DNA from: Lichenostomus cassidix
Taxonomy: Eukaryota; Chordata; Aves; Passeriformes; Meliphagidae
NCBI GenBank assembly: GCA_008360975.2
Contig: CM039211.1
Coordinates: forward strand, 9,136,713 to 9,200,712
DNA length: 64,000 nucleotides
Reading direction: 5' to 3'
Shown here: piece by piece, positions 14,426-27,600 of the stretch
Numbering within the stretch: the stretch's first letter is position 1
Layout of the letters: each line of letters begins with the position of its first letter
Translations under genes and position numbers: made by a program
The notes under the pieces: generated by a model
The model's input: the letters and a program-made list of their open reading frames with translations, nothing else
What the model was told of the DNA's origin: nothing
Database searches by the model: none

Positions 14426-16520
14426 TAACATGATTTATCATATTTAGTTTGTTAAATTTTTATGTTGTGCACTGTACCTAAACACTTAATCAGACATGTC
14501 CAGTACTGTCATGTTTGTAAGAATATACTTCTACTTCTTGATACTGAGCAGACTACCCAGGATTTTGCCACCCTACAGAAATACAGCAGTACAGATTCCC
14601 CTTTTTAGAGAAATATAGGATTATATGGGATATGACCATATGGAACCCTACATAAACTTTCATATCAGATGAGAATTTCAGAGAGTAGTTCTTGGGGGTG
14701 CCTGCACAAGTATAAGAATAATTTTGCTTACAGAAAATGCGGAGGGATAAATCCCTTTGTGATTTTAGTTTGTATTTTTAATAGTACTGAAATACTTAGG
14801 ACAATGAACATTTCAATTTAGACAATAGCCAAGGGCTTTTAAGTGATATCTGAGGTGCATTGGATATATAGCAGAGGTAACATAATAAGGACATAGTGGC
14901 TGCATCATTTAGATGAGGCTACATCATCTGGAGATGAAGGGAGGAGGAGATTTGACCTTTTCCTGTGGGTTTTGTAATGTTTTCTGTGTTCCATGGGACA
15001 CATGTGACATTCTGTTGTATGTAACCAGTGCAGAATTTGGCAGCTGTTAATGTTTACATTATTACTCACAAAAAAAATCTTGTGTAACTAGTTTTTTCTT
15101 TCTTTGTTTGTTTTTAATTTTTTTCTCTATTTTTTTTCCTTTTTTTCCCTGTAATGTTTTTAATGAATAAAAGCTTCATGGAAATACTGTGTCTTAGGTG
15201 GAAATCACCTGATCTGCTTGAGATTAAATTTCTTAAGTATGCTTCAATGGAATAGGGGTTTGGAGCTTGAAAAGGATAGCAATGGGCTTGGAAAGGGAAA
15301 AAAGGGAACCAGGGAAAGGAAGGGACGAGGGAGAGACACTCAAAATCAATTACTGTGTCGTGTCCTACTTTCTAAAGCTCCCTGGTAATGTCCTGTTTAG
15401 CATCAGATGTACCTAGTAAGTTCTGCAGTGGCATCTGCAGCAAAGAAGCATGTCACTTGAACACAGTTCATTTCTTGGCAAAGTAACAGAGGGCAGGGGT
15501 ACGTTTAGGTTTCAGACCTCTTATTCTCACCCACTCCTTTGTTTTTCAGCTGTTGAGGTTAGTACCTTAGCTTCCAAAAAGTAAAACAAGCCTGTGAATC
15601 TTGGTAGCATGAGTTCTGCTCAATTATGGCTTTTAAATAGGCAAATCAGATTCTAATTAGCACCACAGTTGGAGCAAAGTGCTATTTATATTTTCTGCTA
15701 CAATGCATTTCCTTACATATATACCCTGCAGTTACAGATGTGTTATACATTGTTTGTTTTTGTTGGTCACAAAGGTACCTTTTGTTACTTATGATTTCTG
15801 AAGTTACCAACCTGAGCAATGTTATAAAGTCATTGTTTACAAAAACATGAACAAGCAGCACTTGTCAGTTTTATGTTTGACCCAATAACTAAGTATCTGC
15901 CTAGTGAGGAGCATAATTGCCTCCCTGTAAAGGTGGCAATATAACCCCATCTTTTCATCTGACATTTTCTTCAAAATCTGGAGCTACTACATGGCCCAAT
16001 GCCATTACTGATTTTGTTGTGTACTTCTCAGAAACACATTTTGTGTTCCTTCCATTAGGATGTAGTGTTTTATATTGCTTAATAATACTCCCTTGGAAGA
16101 ACATATGGTACATAGTATTCTATCATGTCAATAAGAAACAAACTGTAGCTTCTTAAAAGGAATATATTTCAGTTTAAAATGGTATCTGATGAAGAATGGG
16201 CTAATCTACTGAGGAATAGAATGGAATAAAACCTCAGGCTTTTTTTCAGATATAATTAGATACTTAGGGACCTTTATGGGTTCCAGAAGTAAACCCATGT
16301 GACCCTGTCCTATTTATTAAGACTGATGAACCCTTGTTAGTGTGTTTACCATTTCCCTCTTGCATTACCACTGTTTCACAAGCTGTCTAAAAGTTTGCAA
16401 TTTTTGTGCTATATATTTTTTTACCATCTGACTTTATGACTCTTTCCACAAAATGTGTTTGTTGTGGGAACCTTAGAAATTCTGAACTCCTTAATGGTTC
16501 TGGCTTCATCCATTATATAA

Positions 16521-16620
16521 TCTCCCCTCCCTCCCCTCCCCTCCTCCTCCCCTCCCTCCCTCCCTCCCCTCCCTCCCTCCCCTCCCTCCCTCCCTCCCTC
16601 CCTCCCCTCCCTCCCTCCCC
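16521..16620 (+). repeat. 100-bp pure pyrimidine tract, (CCCTCC)n-like microsatellite
   Basis: Every base from 16521 to 16620 is C or T: 76 C and 24 T by my count, in 24 C-runs each preceded by one T. Twenty-one runs are CCC or CCCC. The flanks return at once to ordinary AT-rich sequence. The minus strand is therefore GGGA/GGGGA-rich and able to form G-quadruplexes, the + strand can form i-motifs, and the duplex can form H-DNA. A chance open frame on each strand here gives only Pro/Ser/Leu or Gly/Glu/Arg repeats and is not a gene. Confidence 0.97.
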
Positions 16621-17429
16621 GTAGATAGGCTCTGAATTTTGCAAAATGTTTTTGGCTAATGTCATAGGCTGACCTGCACACTGAAATTGTACCGGTGTTT
16701 GCTGCTGCTAATTATTCTGGGTAGACATCTGAGAACCAGGCCCTTTCTTAATGGCTTTGGACAAGCAACTAAAAATTTAGTTCCCTCTCAAGAATATTAC
16801 TTACTTCATCTTGGTAACTCCATTCTGCATAGAGGTAGTGTCCACAAAACTGCTAATTTAATTTTGTTCTTTGTTAATTTGAAGGACGAAGAGGGAAAGG
16901 GGGAAGGGACTGTATTTGGCACTGCAGTGTAACAAAACCATCTGTGTAATGTGTTGCAAGTGGGTTATTAGATATGACATAATGTGTAGTATTTCTATCA
17001 TGGCGTTATATATCTGTCAGGCATTTGGCAGTCAATTTTTTCTGAGTTTGAAATCCTTCTCATGTATTTTCAGTGGGTATCAGTTAAAATGTCCAGAAAT
17101 CCTTCTGCAACCAATCACTTTTGCTTCTTCTAAATATCTCCCTTTAATTGATGGCTTGTTAAACTGAGTTAGGAAGCCATGGGGAGCTCAGACTGCACTG
17201 TGTGGGCACAGCCGTAACTTGACACAAAGAGAATTGATTTGGAAATGTTTCGGCAGCATGGCTACATCTAGATAATTTTTTTTTTTTTATTAGAAATTTG
17301 TGTAATTGAACAGCTGACAAAATTCCAATTCCTCTTTTGGTCAGGAATGCATCCTGTACTGCATGTTTGAGAATGTTATCTATGCCTATTATCTAATTGC
17401 TGTTAAAGAGGAAACACATTCAGTGGTTC

Positions 17430-17445
17430 TTTTTTTTTTTTTTTT
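17430..17445 (+). repeat. T16 homopolymer followed by CAG
   Basis: Sixteen T in a row ending in CAG, which resembles a strong 3' splice site in the direction of EFNA5 transcription. No exon with coding potential follows, so I list it as a homopolymer and possible decoy acceptor. Confidence 0.9.
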
Positions 17446-18224
17446 CAGTAATTGCACAGGCACGGGTTTTGAAAGCAGTTGAAAAATGCAGCAATCTCAG
17501 GTGGCGTGGGAGAAAAGAAATTTTCCTTCCATAGGGAACATGTTTTTTGCCCAAAGGAACCTCTGTAGCCCTCCCCCCACCCCTGAAATTCCAAACACTA
17601 ACAAAACTGCAAAACAACAAACCCCTTAAAAGTCTGTTGCTGCTTTTGCATATCTTCATTTACAGTAGCCTGTGTATCAGCAAGTGTCTTGTCACACTAT
17701 GAAGTCACACACTGATATCCCTGCTGGTTTAAGTCTTTCTGCAGTGGTATATGATAAAGACATTTCAGATCAGCAAAAATGGTCTGGAAACAGAAATCTT
17801 TATGCCATTTCAGCACAGGCTATCAGATTCCTTCCACAATGTACCTTGCCTGTAATAGAATGTAAAAGATATGTCTGAATACTAAGGTCCTTTTTTACTT
17901 CCTGCCAGGGATTTTAGGGCCACAGACTCCCAAGTTTGAGATTTTACCCATAGAAAACTGCTGATGCCATTTTTTGGATGCAAATGAAACTCTGAAAGCC
18001 ATAATCTTTACATTCTGTTCAGCCACTCTGCAGTTTTGTGTTGCTGCAGGCTGTACTACAGAATTGAGTAACACTCACACTTGAACTTATCAGTAACCAA
18101 AGCAGGTAAACCTTTGCAGTCCTGAGTTATTAGCTCCCCAGCTTTACCAAGCACTAACGTGGTTACTTCTAGCTGTTACTTCATGCAACTCTGTATATTG
18201 CTTTTAAAAGCAGAGAGCTTTACT

Positions 18225-18263
18225 TTTATTAAAAATAAAACAATAAAACAAACAAACAAAGCA
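18225..18263 (+). repeat. AAAAC/AAAC-type A-rich simple sequence
   Basis: A-rich units AAATAAAAC, AATAAAAC and AAAC repeated imperfectly. Confidence 0.7.
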
Positions 18264-18396
18264 AGCTCTTTTTTTTTAAGGTTATACATGTTAAAATCCA
18301 AAAATTAGTTGTTTAAGTACCATGACTATAAATTGTTCCTTGACCATGTAGTAATACAAACCTTCTGAGTTTCCAAGTAGTTGAACACAAGAAATT

Positions 18397-18439
18397 GGAA
18401 AAGAAAAAAAAAGAAAGAAAAAAAAAAGAAAGAAAAAAA
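18397..18439 (+). repeat. A/G-only tract, (GAAA)n / poly(A)
   Basis: An uninterrupted purine stretch of A-runs separated by single G, with several GAAA units. The reverse strand gives an artificial Phe/Leu/Ser-rich open frame. Confidence 0.9.
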
Positions 18440-21400
18440 CCAGCAGTTGAAAGAGTAAGTACAAATGGACTTAAGAAGACCTGGAACTTTATTAGCTTTG
18501 AAACAGAAGACTCTCTGAAGTGAGAGTGCTGGACACGAGAGGGAGTGAGGAGGACTACAGTCAGCAAGAAAGCATTACTCTGGAAGTTTGGGGGCTATCG
18601 TCTTTCAGGGAAATCAGTATTTCTAAAAAATCACCTTCAGCAAATGTAGCTTTGAGGATTTGAGGTGTTGCTGTGCAGAGCTGGCTGTGACACCTTGCTG
18701 CCAGCCGTGGTGCAGCAGTGGGGGTGGCAGAAGCTGCCCATGCACTGGGCACCCTTTGCTTACTTCATAAAGCAGCCCCTGAGATCTGCCCGATGCCCGA
18801 AGAGTGGAACTCTGGTTCATGGGAAAGTGCTCCCATGCACTACCACTCGCACTGTAGCACGCAGTTTGTGAGGGTGAGGCATTCTGGGGCGACAACCATG
18901 AAAACAACTGCAACTGTTTGCTTTGGGAAAATTTGCTGGGGGCCCATGGTTCAGCATAGTATTGAATTAAAAGTAAGGAGAGCATGAGTGCTTCAGAAAA
19001 TGCCTACCAAAAATTATTTACGATTTTTATTTCTATCATGTGGATTGTTTATGCAAATCATCACACACATATTGAGGATTCATCACCCACTTTTCCTTTA
19101 ATTACATATCCTACAGATTAAACAAAATGGATGATTTTTTTCTCCCCTATTTTCTCTGACAAGTTTTGATGTGTCCAGGTATGGAAACACTCTGTAGTTG
19201 AAAAGAGGAGGCATCAGCCTAAACATCTGCTAATGTGCTGTACTAGTCCTGTACTAATTTATTAAAAGTTCTTGATTTCTAATGGGGAAATAGAAGGATG
19301 GAGTTGTAGGAATGCAGAGTTCTCTGAGTTGTATTTGTGCACATGCACAACACTGCCAAGTTCTCCTCCAGCCATAAATTTATTTTACCACTTGAATTTC
19401 TTGAATTCTGTTTGATGTACAATATTCCTTCATACAGCCCTAAGCTGTATTGCGTTATCACAGACTGAAAGATCTCTGCTTGAGGGAATGGGAAAAACAA
19501 AAAAATAGTAGTTTCACCTTTAACAGAATTTTTCGAAAGTACATCTCATTTTGGGAGGAGGAAGGGAATCACAGTTGAAAGAACTTGCTTGCCATAAATT
19601 GCAGCATGAACTGTGATTAAGCAAATTGCCATTTTTAGCTTTTCATAAGGTCCTTAGGAAAAATATAAGGTGAAGGTAATATAGTTCATTTTTCAGAGGA
19701 ACACGTGGAGCAGACACATAATGGCTGAACAGATAAATGGTACTTTGCATGTCAGTGGACACTTCACTATGAAGATTCCAGTAAGTCAGTTTGCCAGTGT
19801 TGCAGTTAAGCCTTTCATCAGTCTTGCATTTGCATTACTTGGGTAGTTTTATTTCAGAAGTGCATATATCTCAGATAACCGATCAGGTTCATGTAACTGA
19901 TCTGTATCTGTTTGTGATTCCACGTTCTTTACCTCCCACATGAGTTGTACCTTTCTTGTGCAAATAAGCTGCCACCACTGCCTTTGCTTGATCTCTATAG
20001 TACAGATGTTTCTAATTAACTCTACTGTGACAGGCCAGGAGGATATAGTTACAGAGGTTGACAGGTCCCAGGGTCCTTGGAGGCACTGGTGTGTCACCAG
20101 ATGCATTCCTTGTGCTAACATCTTTTTGGCAAGCTTTCCTAATTACTACAGCCAACCAGTACCTTTGTGTTTAATATGGAGAGTGTGGAGTGATAGCATA
20201 TAAAAGTCAGCAAAGAATGCTCATGAGGATGGAAGGGTTTCAGCATCTGTTTGGCGGTTAGAGGCATTGAAGATACAATTATACCCAATTTAATATTTTT
20301 TCTACATTGTTTTGCTTTGCACCAAAAACACATTTAGGCTTGCTTTTCTGTTTAAAGTCAGAAATAAGATTGTAAGATTTCCTGCCTTTCTCTCCCTGCA
20401 GTAATTTATCAAAGCTTCATTATCCCACAGAAAGGACTGTGGCATTCTTTGTTTCTTGGAAGATTTAGATTGAAAAATCATTGACAACCAAACATTCGCA
20501 TGCAATTTACTATGAGCCAACTTCTTTGTACTGCACATTTTAAGTGATGAGTGTGCTATGTCATGCACTTTTTCTCACTTAAGTTTTTTTCTCAGAATGG
20601 GTCAGAGAACCATCAATTGGAAAGTATTTGCATACACATGGGTAATTTCTCATGTTATATGAGCATGACTGCTCCTTTATTCTGGGTGAACTTTGCATTT
20701 AGAAGCACCTGGAAGAGGTGAACAGTATTGATGAGAAGGATATTGCACCTGGAGATGGCTGGATGTCCTGCAAAAGTCTTCAGCTTGCTGCTTGATATTA
20801 TCAAACAGAAGTGAAGATGCATGCACACTTCAGTAATGAAAGATCGGAGATACCTTTCCAATAAAGACTGATTCTTTCTTACACTTGGAAATGAGAACTG
20901 CCCATCTAATGGGTTAAAGATTGGGGATCTCATTCTCTTAGATCTTTCACTTGAGAATAAGAGTAATTATTTCCTATTGCTCTTCATGGAATAGAGTTAT
21001 AATTGCCTTAATGTTGCAATGTTCACATTAACACTTAATGTCCTCCTAATTTGAGGAAATCATCACCTCTTCATATTTCATCACTAGAGAACATTCTTAT
21101 ATTGAAATAGCATTTGGAATCACTGTATAAGGGAAGAACTACAGATAACACCTTTTGCTGGGAAGGGAAAATTTAGGTATGTACTTCTTTTTCTACTTGA
21201 AGTTTGTTTCTACTGTATTTTAGTTAGTCAGACTTTTTTCAGAGGCTAAATTGCACAGACAAAACTGTTTATTGTGTGGAAATATATAATGGTGTTCACT
21301 GGCAGAGAAGGGATGTGGCTTTCTTTGTCTCATTTGTGCATTCTGTCTTGTGCTGGAAGACACATTAGTAAGGGTGGAAAAATTACACAGGGAAAGATTA

Positions 21401-24400
21401 AGTTTACAGCAGTGGTCTGCAGTTTCCCCGTTCTGGATTACTTGATTGCACCTCGTTCCTTTGTACCCGATTCAAGTTCTTTAGAAAACAAACAACCCTT
21501 AGTCTTGGATTTGACTGTCCACTGAGCACCAACATTTACACATTCAGATGCGTTGTAAAAACAGAGAATAGTCACAATGTCTCTTCACTTTAGCAAAGCG
21601 AGGAAATACTTGCCTTGAAAGTATTGAAGGATTGGTATCTTTGGTCATTAAAACAGTTAAAAGTAGAAAGATCATCTCATCAACCGTAGCCATGGCAACG
21701 TGGGTGGTTTGAGTGCCATTTTGTCTGATGAGGCTGAACAAATGAGGAAAATGTCTGTAAGTCTAAGTAGGGGCACAGCAAAGCAGCACACATTTAACAC
21801 TGCCCAAATATGGTAGAGAGAATGTTCATGAAGATGACAGTGGAGCACCATATTCTTCATGTTTTTGTGCTAGTCTGTGGACATTGCATTGCTGTTGTTC
21901 AAACCAACTAAGGTGTAAGTTTTGTGCCAAACTAGTACGAAGTACATATGAGTGACAACTCACTGGTTTCCCTCTTCTATTCAAAAGAAAATTTATCAAA
22001 AATAAAGTTTGAGTCTTTCTGTCCAGCCTGACAGAGGGCCATAAGAAGGCTGGAAATGTAAGTGGAAGGAAAGACAAGGGATTTCTTGACTGCAAAAATT
22101 CTTATTCTGCTTCAAGTTGCCTTAGCCTATTAGCACAAGAGGTTCCCTGAATAGAGTACCATTCTGTTGTGTGGCTTCTTATTTCCTTCACTAGGAGGTT
22201 CTCCCATAACTGTCTGAGATGGGGAAAGTGCAAAAGGAGCAGAGCTTTCCAAGAGAGGGCAGAACAAGAAAGAAAGAAAAACAGAACAGGGAAAACCATT
22301 CTTACTTGCTTTTCTTCACTTCCTTCCATTGTCATCTGGAGATTAGCAGACATTGTATTGTGAGCATATTAACAAAATATTAAAAAAACGTTTTGTCCAC
22401 TAGCTGTCTAGAGCCAATGTGCTGTAATGCAGTGCCTACTAGTATTTAGTTTTATGTTGACAATACCCTTTAGGTGCATTTTCACTAAATCACTTAGGCA
22501 CACTGCATCTGTGTTCTGTTCTATTGGAATACAAATGGTTAATATTAGCTTTTAGCATATTATTTCAGTTCTTAGATCTGTCAGAGCAGCTGATTCAAAG
22601 TTGGTTCCAAAAAACAAAATACATGTGTGTGCAAAAGGAAGGAGGAGGTAGAGGAGAAGGGATTTTATTGTAGGACCCCAGGGAACTCCTTGTAATGTAG
22701 GAGTGTGATAGTTGAATACTGGAGTATTTCAAAAACACCTCTGGAACGCAAGCCCACTCCTCCAAATTATGTTGATTGGCATGACTGTGATTCTGGAATG
22801 TCTGTGAAGGGATTGCTTGTAACATGAGCTGAAATTTTACAAAGTAATTTGCTGACAAGTGAGGAACTATGGAATTTATTTTCTTCTGTTCTCCTTACAA
22901 TACAACCGTTAGTTTGTTTTCTGCAAAACATCTTCCCTCTTTTTCTTGAAAGTACATGAAATACCTACTCAAAATACTGCCATTAAAAGCAACTTTTTCC
23001 TTCTCTCCCTAAGGAAGATTGTTTAAAATGAAACTTATATTTATGTATTTTTTAGTCACATGTCTTGTCTGTTTAAATCTTTGTTATAATCCCATTTTGT
23101 TTGATGATTAACTGGTTTTCAACTTTCAGGCTTTGGGAAAAAACATTTTCAAGGGTTCTCCTACTTGAATAAATAAGCATCTGTGTTTTAATGTTCCTTT
23201 AAATATCATTTAAGACAGATTTCACGTAGATACATTTGTTCCATCTCATCTATTCTAGCTGTGCACCTCACTTGCATATTAGTTTTCTGTTTCAAGGCAA
23301 ACACAACTGCAATTCTGCAGAGACCAGAAGAGAAATCGTGAAACACATCCTTCTCATCATAAAGCTAGGCAAAGCGAATAATCCAGAATCAACAACATAG
23401 CAAACCTGTTTCTTACAAAATACCTGTATAAAAAGCTGAGAAATAGCTGCTAACCATGTGAGAGGTGATATGAGAATTTAAGTAACAGGCACGATAAATT
23501 TTTCTGGCTTTAGTCCTTTAGTAAGTGCTTGTCTGCTCTGCAATCTGGAAAAAAAATCTGTATGTGTAAAACAAGCATTCATTTATTTTTCCTCCTAAAT
23601 TTTTATGATTTGTGCTGTACAGTTGCATCTGCTGAAACACTCTCTTCCAACATCCATGCAAATTATAATTTGTGCTGTCTTCACTATTGTGCAGGTGATT
23701 GTCACATCAAGTCCAAGAAGAATGTCATCTGTGTGCCTGTTTGTATGTTAGTGCAACATATACTAATGGATAAAAAAGATGCATAATCCCTGCTAAGGAA
23801 CATTCAAAAATAATTACCAGTGCAAGCACATTTTGGCTTTCCTTATTTGAATTAACACATCTAAGTGGGATGTTGAATTTTACTTTGGCTGTGCTTAGGC
23901 TTGTTCAAAGGCCCTGACTAGATACCTGTGAACTCTTTAACATCTATGTGAGTCTGAGATTCCCTATTATAGTATGTATCATTCATTCATTCTCAACTTA
24001 ATTTTCTGGGCCCCAGTTACAATTTTATAACTGTTTTTGTAGTCACAAGATACATGATGTGGTCTGTGTGACTTTGTCCTGCAGACCGTGTAGGAGGTAG
24101 GGAATGTAAAGAGCATGGCTGTGCATTCCCTTCCCTGGAATCTGGGAGGACTGTTTTGCCATGACCTTGCTCTGGTTTTTCTCCACATTCTTTGCTGTCC
24201 CCAAGCTGTGAGGCTGATGTGTTTGGACAAAATAATTTCATTACGTGGAAGTCCCCTTAGAAAAACAGAAATAAAAATTGATGGGAACTCTGCATGATTA
24301 AGTGTTCAGGGAATTTTTTCTGAACCTATGATGAATTTACTTAATAGCAAATTCTAATAAGTATTTTGATTATCTGCTTCATGTGCTTTTAACTGGAGTG

Positions 24401-27340
24401 GTCTGAATTCTCTGTGTATTTACTATGACGTGAGAACAGTCTGGGCTTGGCCAACTTGTTAAACCATGTTTGCAGAAAGAATACATCAATGAATTGTCTT
24501 TGCCCAAGGTTTTGTTTTCAGTTTTAAATAGCTATCATAAGAAAATCTTACATCAGTTGCATTTCATTCTCTCTTTTTAAAGAGGAGAAAGAAGCTGAAG
24601 AAGTTTTCAAGAGAATAGGAAGCAGGATAGAGAGAAGTTCCATTTCATTTCTGAGTATTTCTTAAGTCAGTGTAAGACTGTGCTAAACAATAGAAGGAAT
24701 GCAAGCAAAAAAGAGCTGTATTTTTTAAAATCAACAGATTCAACAACTTTCCTTTGTTTAGGACAGGATACATGTAGTCACCTGCTCGTCTCATGAACAT
24801 ACCTGCTGTGAAAATAGCTGTGGAAAAAGCAAAAATGTGTATTATAAAATGTCACTGAAGAAAACATGGGTTGCTTATGTTTGGGTCACAGGTATAAACC
24901 TTTTGGTGCTGTTTTGCCCATGCCTCCATGAATTGACATCAAAGACAAAATAAAAGAGTTTTACAGATACCATCCCTGAGTTAGGAGGATACAGTCAGCC
25001 ATGAAATGCGACTCATCCCTTAAACAAAACAGCTTGCAATAAGAAGCAGTAAATTGTTCTCCAGATGTTTGTCTCTTTAATTTACATTTCTTTTGTGTAT
25101 GCAACAATTACCTGCCATGTACAGTATTTAATTTAATCCCAAATTCTCTTGAAGAAGGTAATAATTGAGATATTGAAGGAAGTTTATTTCAGCTGAAGTT
25201 TGTTTCAGTTTGGTTGAGGAGATGCAAGCTGCAGCAACTTTTCTTTACAAATTCAGGACAGTTTTGAGTGCGGTGGATACCTGAATTGTATCACTCCATT
25301 ATCTCAGTCAAGAAGTGAAATTAGATGCCAGGCAGGGAATGGAAAGCAGTAGCATTTTATTGGCAAAGCCAGGGCCAAAATACTTTGAGATAACTTCCTC
25401 CAGAGCAAGAGTGCCTCTTATTTGTCTCTCAGTGAAATTGCATGCAATAAATTTCCTCCCGATGCTGTATCAGCAAGTAATTGCTTCTACTGTATCTTAA
25501 AAGCTTTTCATACTTAAAGTTCTTCAGTGCTCTTTAAATCTTATGTATTGCTTTGAGTAACTTTCTTTTACACTTAAACCCCCTCCTGCTTTGCAGTTTT
25601 ACTGAAAGTGAACCCTGCATAATAAAATTACTGCTGTGCTTAGAAGAGGTTTGCCAGATAAACACTTCATTCTCAGATATATAGCTTCATAACTACATCT
25701 TTATACCTTTAAAACAGATCATGAGTCATGCACAATTGTAGCATTTTCAGATTAGACTCTCTCACTCCCTTTTTCTCTCCATGTTGCTTCCCTCCCCCTT
25801 CCTCAAAAGAAAGGAGAAAATGGAATGTGGAGAGGTTTGTGAATTTATATAAAACTATGTAAAACATATTATTCAGCTGTGGTGTGGGGAAACCTATACA
25901 GCTATATCATTCATGGATCAATTCTGCCAGGAGTTTTCTCAGCCATATTCTCTAGATCTAGTCATTTCATTGGTTATAGTTCTATTTTATATCAATATTA
26001 CATTCTTACACTGTCTGCAGTGTTAAGCCCTAGTGATTTTATTTCTGAATGCTTTTTTAGAAAACGTATTTTTAGCTTAATCTATTTCCTTACTATAGAA
26101 TGATTTAAGAGGTATTTGATCCATTTCTGAAATTTTTGGTTGGGAAGAGGCTTTGGGGATTGTTCCGAGAAAGGTCATACTGTTAAAAGCAACATTAAGT
26201 CTAAAACGTACAGACAGGGGACCACTCCTTAAGGGAAGCAATTCAGTGTTAATACTTCCTTGCATTTGTTTAAGAAAAACAGATTTTTTTCAGGCACAGT
26301 GTTAGTATTCAGCTGCTTTGAATGAACTTCTTGGGTTATATTGGTTTTCTGTTTATCTTTTCTTGAAGCTTTCATAGTAGAAACAGAAATTTTCTGTTGT
26401 AGACAGAAGTTTTTGTTTTGTAAGGTGACCAGAGACTACTCTACATCTGAAAAAGAAAGGGTGCTTTAAAAACACATGTGAGACTCATCAGAAAAATCAC
26501 AACTGGAAGTCTAGCTACTTGGCTGCTGATTTTTTAAAAAATTTTTTTATTTCTTAATCTGCACAGCCAAGAAACAAGAGGTTTTATGAAATCTGGTTTA
26601 ACATAGTGATAGAATTCTCAGTGATATTGGTGGAAACTGGTTCAGACCTTTTGTATTAGATTGGTTCTTATGCAGCATTGTGGGTGGCATACTTGGAACA
26701 AAGTTTGCACTTGAATTTACAGTACTAACACCAACTCATCAGTGGAGCAGATGTTTTGTTTTTTGCTTATTTGCTTCATTCTTCAATGCAAGCCTTGGTG
26801 CTTCAGCCAAAAGCTTCTTGTGTGCATCTAAAATGCTTCTGTTTTTGTCTTGTCGAATAATTGCATACAGTTAAGATCTTCAGCATGAAGCTACTGTAGT
26901 TTCATTGAACACCTGCTATACCCAAGGTGTATATCAATACAAACCTAAACCAAAATTGTTTTGAAAAGGAAGTAATTGCAGGAAATAGTTGATCAAGAAT
27001 TTACAGTATGTAGGACACAGTGGAATTTGTGTAGTCTGAGGCAGAAAGTTACTTCTTAATTTCTAGGCTTTTTTCAAACCTCTACATATTTAGTGAGAAA
27101 TTCAGAACTCAGTTTAACTTTCTACAGTACAGTATTGCAGGAGCCATTGAGTAAGTTAGGTGGTTATTTAAAGGAATTGCCTGTATTAGTTAATTGAGTT
27201 TTTACAAATCAGCTTGATTAAATCAGTTAATCAGTTTATTGCTGTACTTGTTTAATGTCTGTTGTGCTTCAGATTGATTGTTACTGTTGTCTTCTTCCTA
27301 AGAAGGCAGCCTGGATTCTATTGTCACTACACTTTTCAGC

Positions 27341-27600
27341 GTTATGGTGGGCAAGGGGTCGATGGGGGTTTGCCTGGATGCAGGCATAGCCACAAGGAGG
27401 TGGCATGGTCCTGGGGTGTCCCCCCCTTTCTGGGAGGCTCTGGGAGGTGCAGAAGGTCTGCTGGTGTTGGAGCCAGGGGGTCACAGTCCAGTTACCCAGC
27501 GCCAGACCGTGAGCCATGTGTGGCAGTGGGAGGTCTGTGCTGGGCTGCGGGGGGAGGGGGGCTGATAAGGATCTGTGCCATCCTGGGCCCTTGTCACCTC
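27341..27600. other. GC-rich intronic block
   Basis: A sharply GC-rich island in AT-rich surroundings, with runs of G and C (a seven-C run near 27420 and the G6-A-G6 run near 27549-27561). Open frames of 131 codons (+) and 127 codons (-) overlap here, but high GC alone explains the lack of stops, and neither frame resembles a known domain. It has few CpG for its GC content, so it is not a clear CpG island. Confidence 0.6.

Larger units (their letters stand above)
10723..16520. other. Intron 1 stretch between the CAAA repeat and the pyrimidine tract
   Basis: Contains a direct repeat at 11561, the CpG-enriched block at about 14006-14210, the AT inverted repeat at 14403 and a T-rich run at 15090-15150. 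Nothing else recognised. Confidence 0.65.
16621..27340. other. Intron 1 stretch, unremarkable
   Basis: Homopolymer and A/G-rich simple sequence at 17430 and 18225-18439; otherwise mixed AT-rich DNA. Short open frames at 18623-18987 on both strands coincide with a modest GC rise and match no family I know. Confidence 0.65.

Noticed and set aside
16406..16681. Proline-rich (+) and glycine/glutamate/arginine-rich (-) frames
   Set aside because: Translation of the CCCTCC microsatellite.
17430..17460. T16-CAG as a real 3' splice site
   Set aside because: The following sequence shows no exon features or donor I can support; kept only as a homopolymer.
18623..18987. 120-codon minus-strand frame and 89-codon plus-strand frame
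   Set aside because: Overlap each other on opposite strands, no known domain, local GC rise is enough to explain them.
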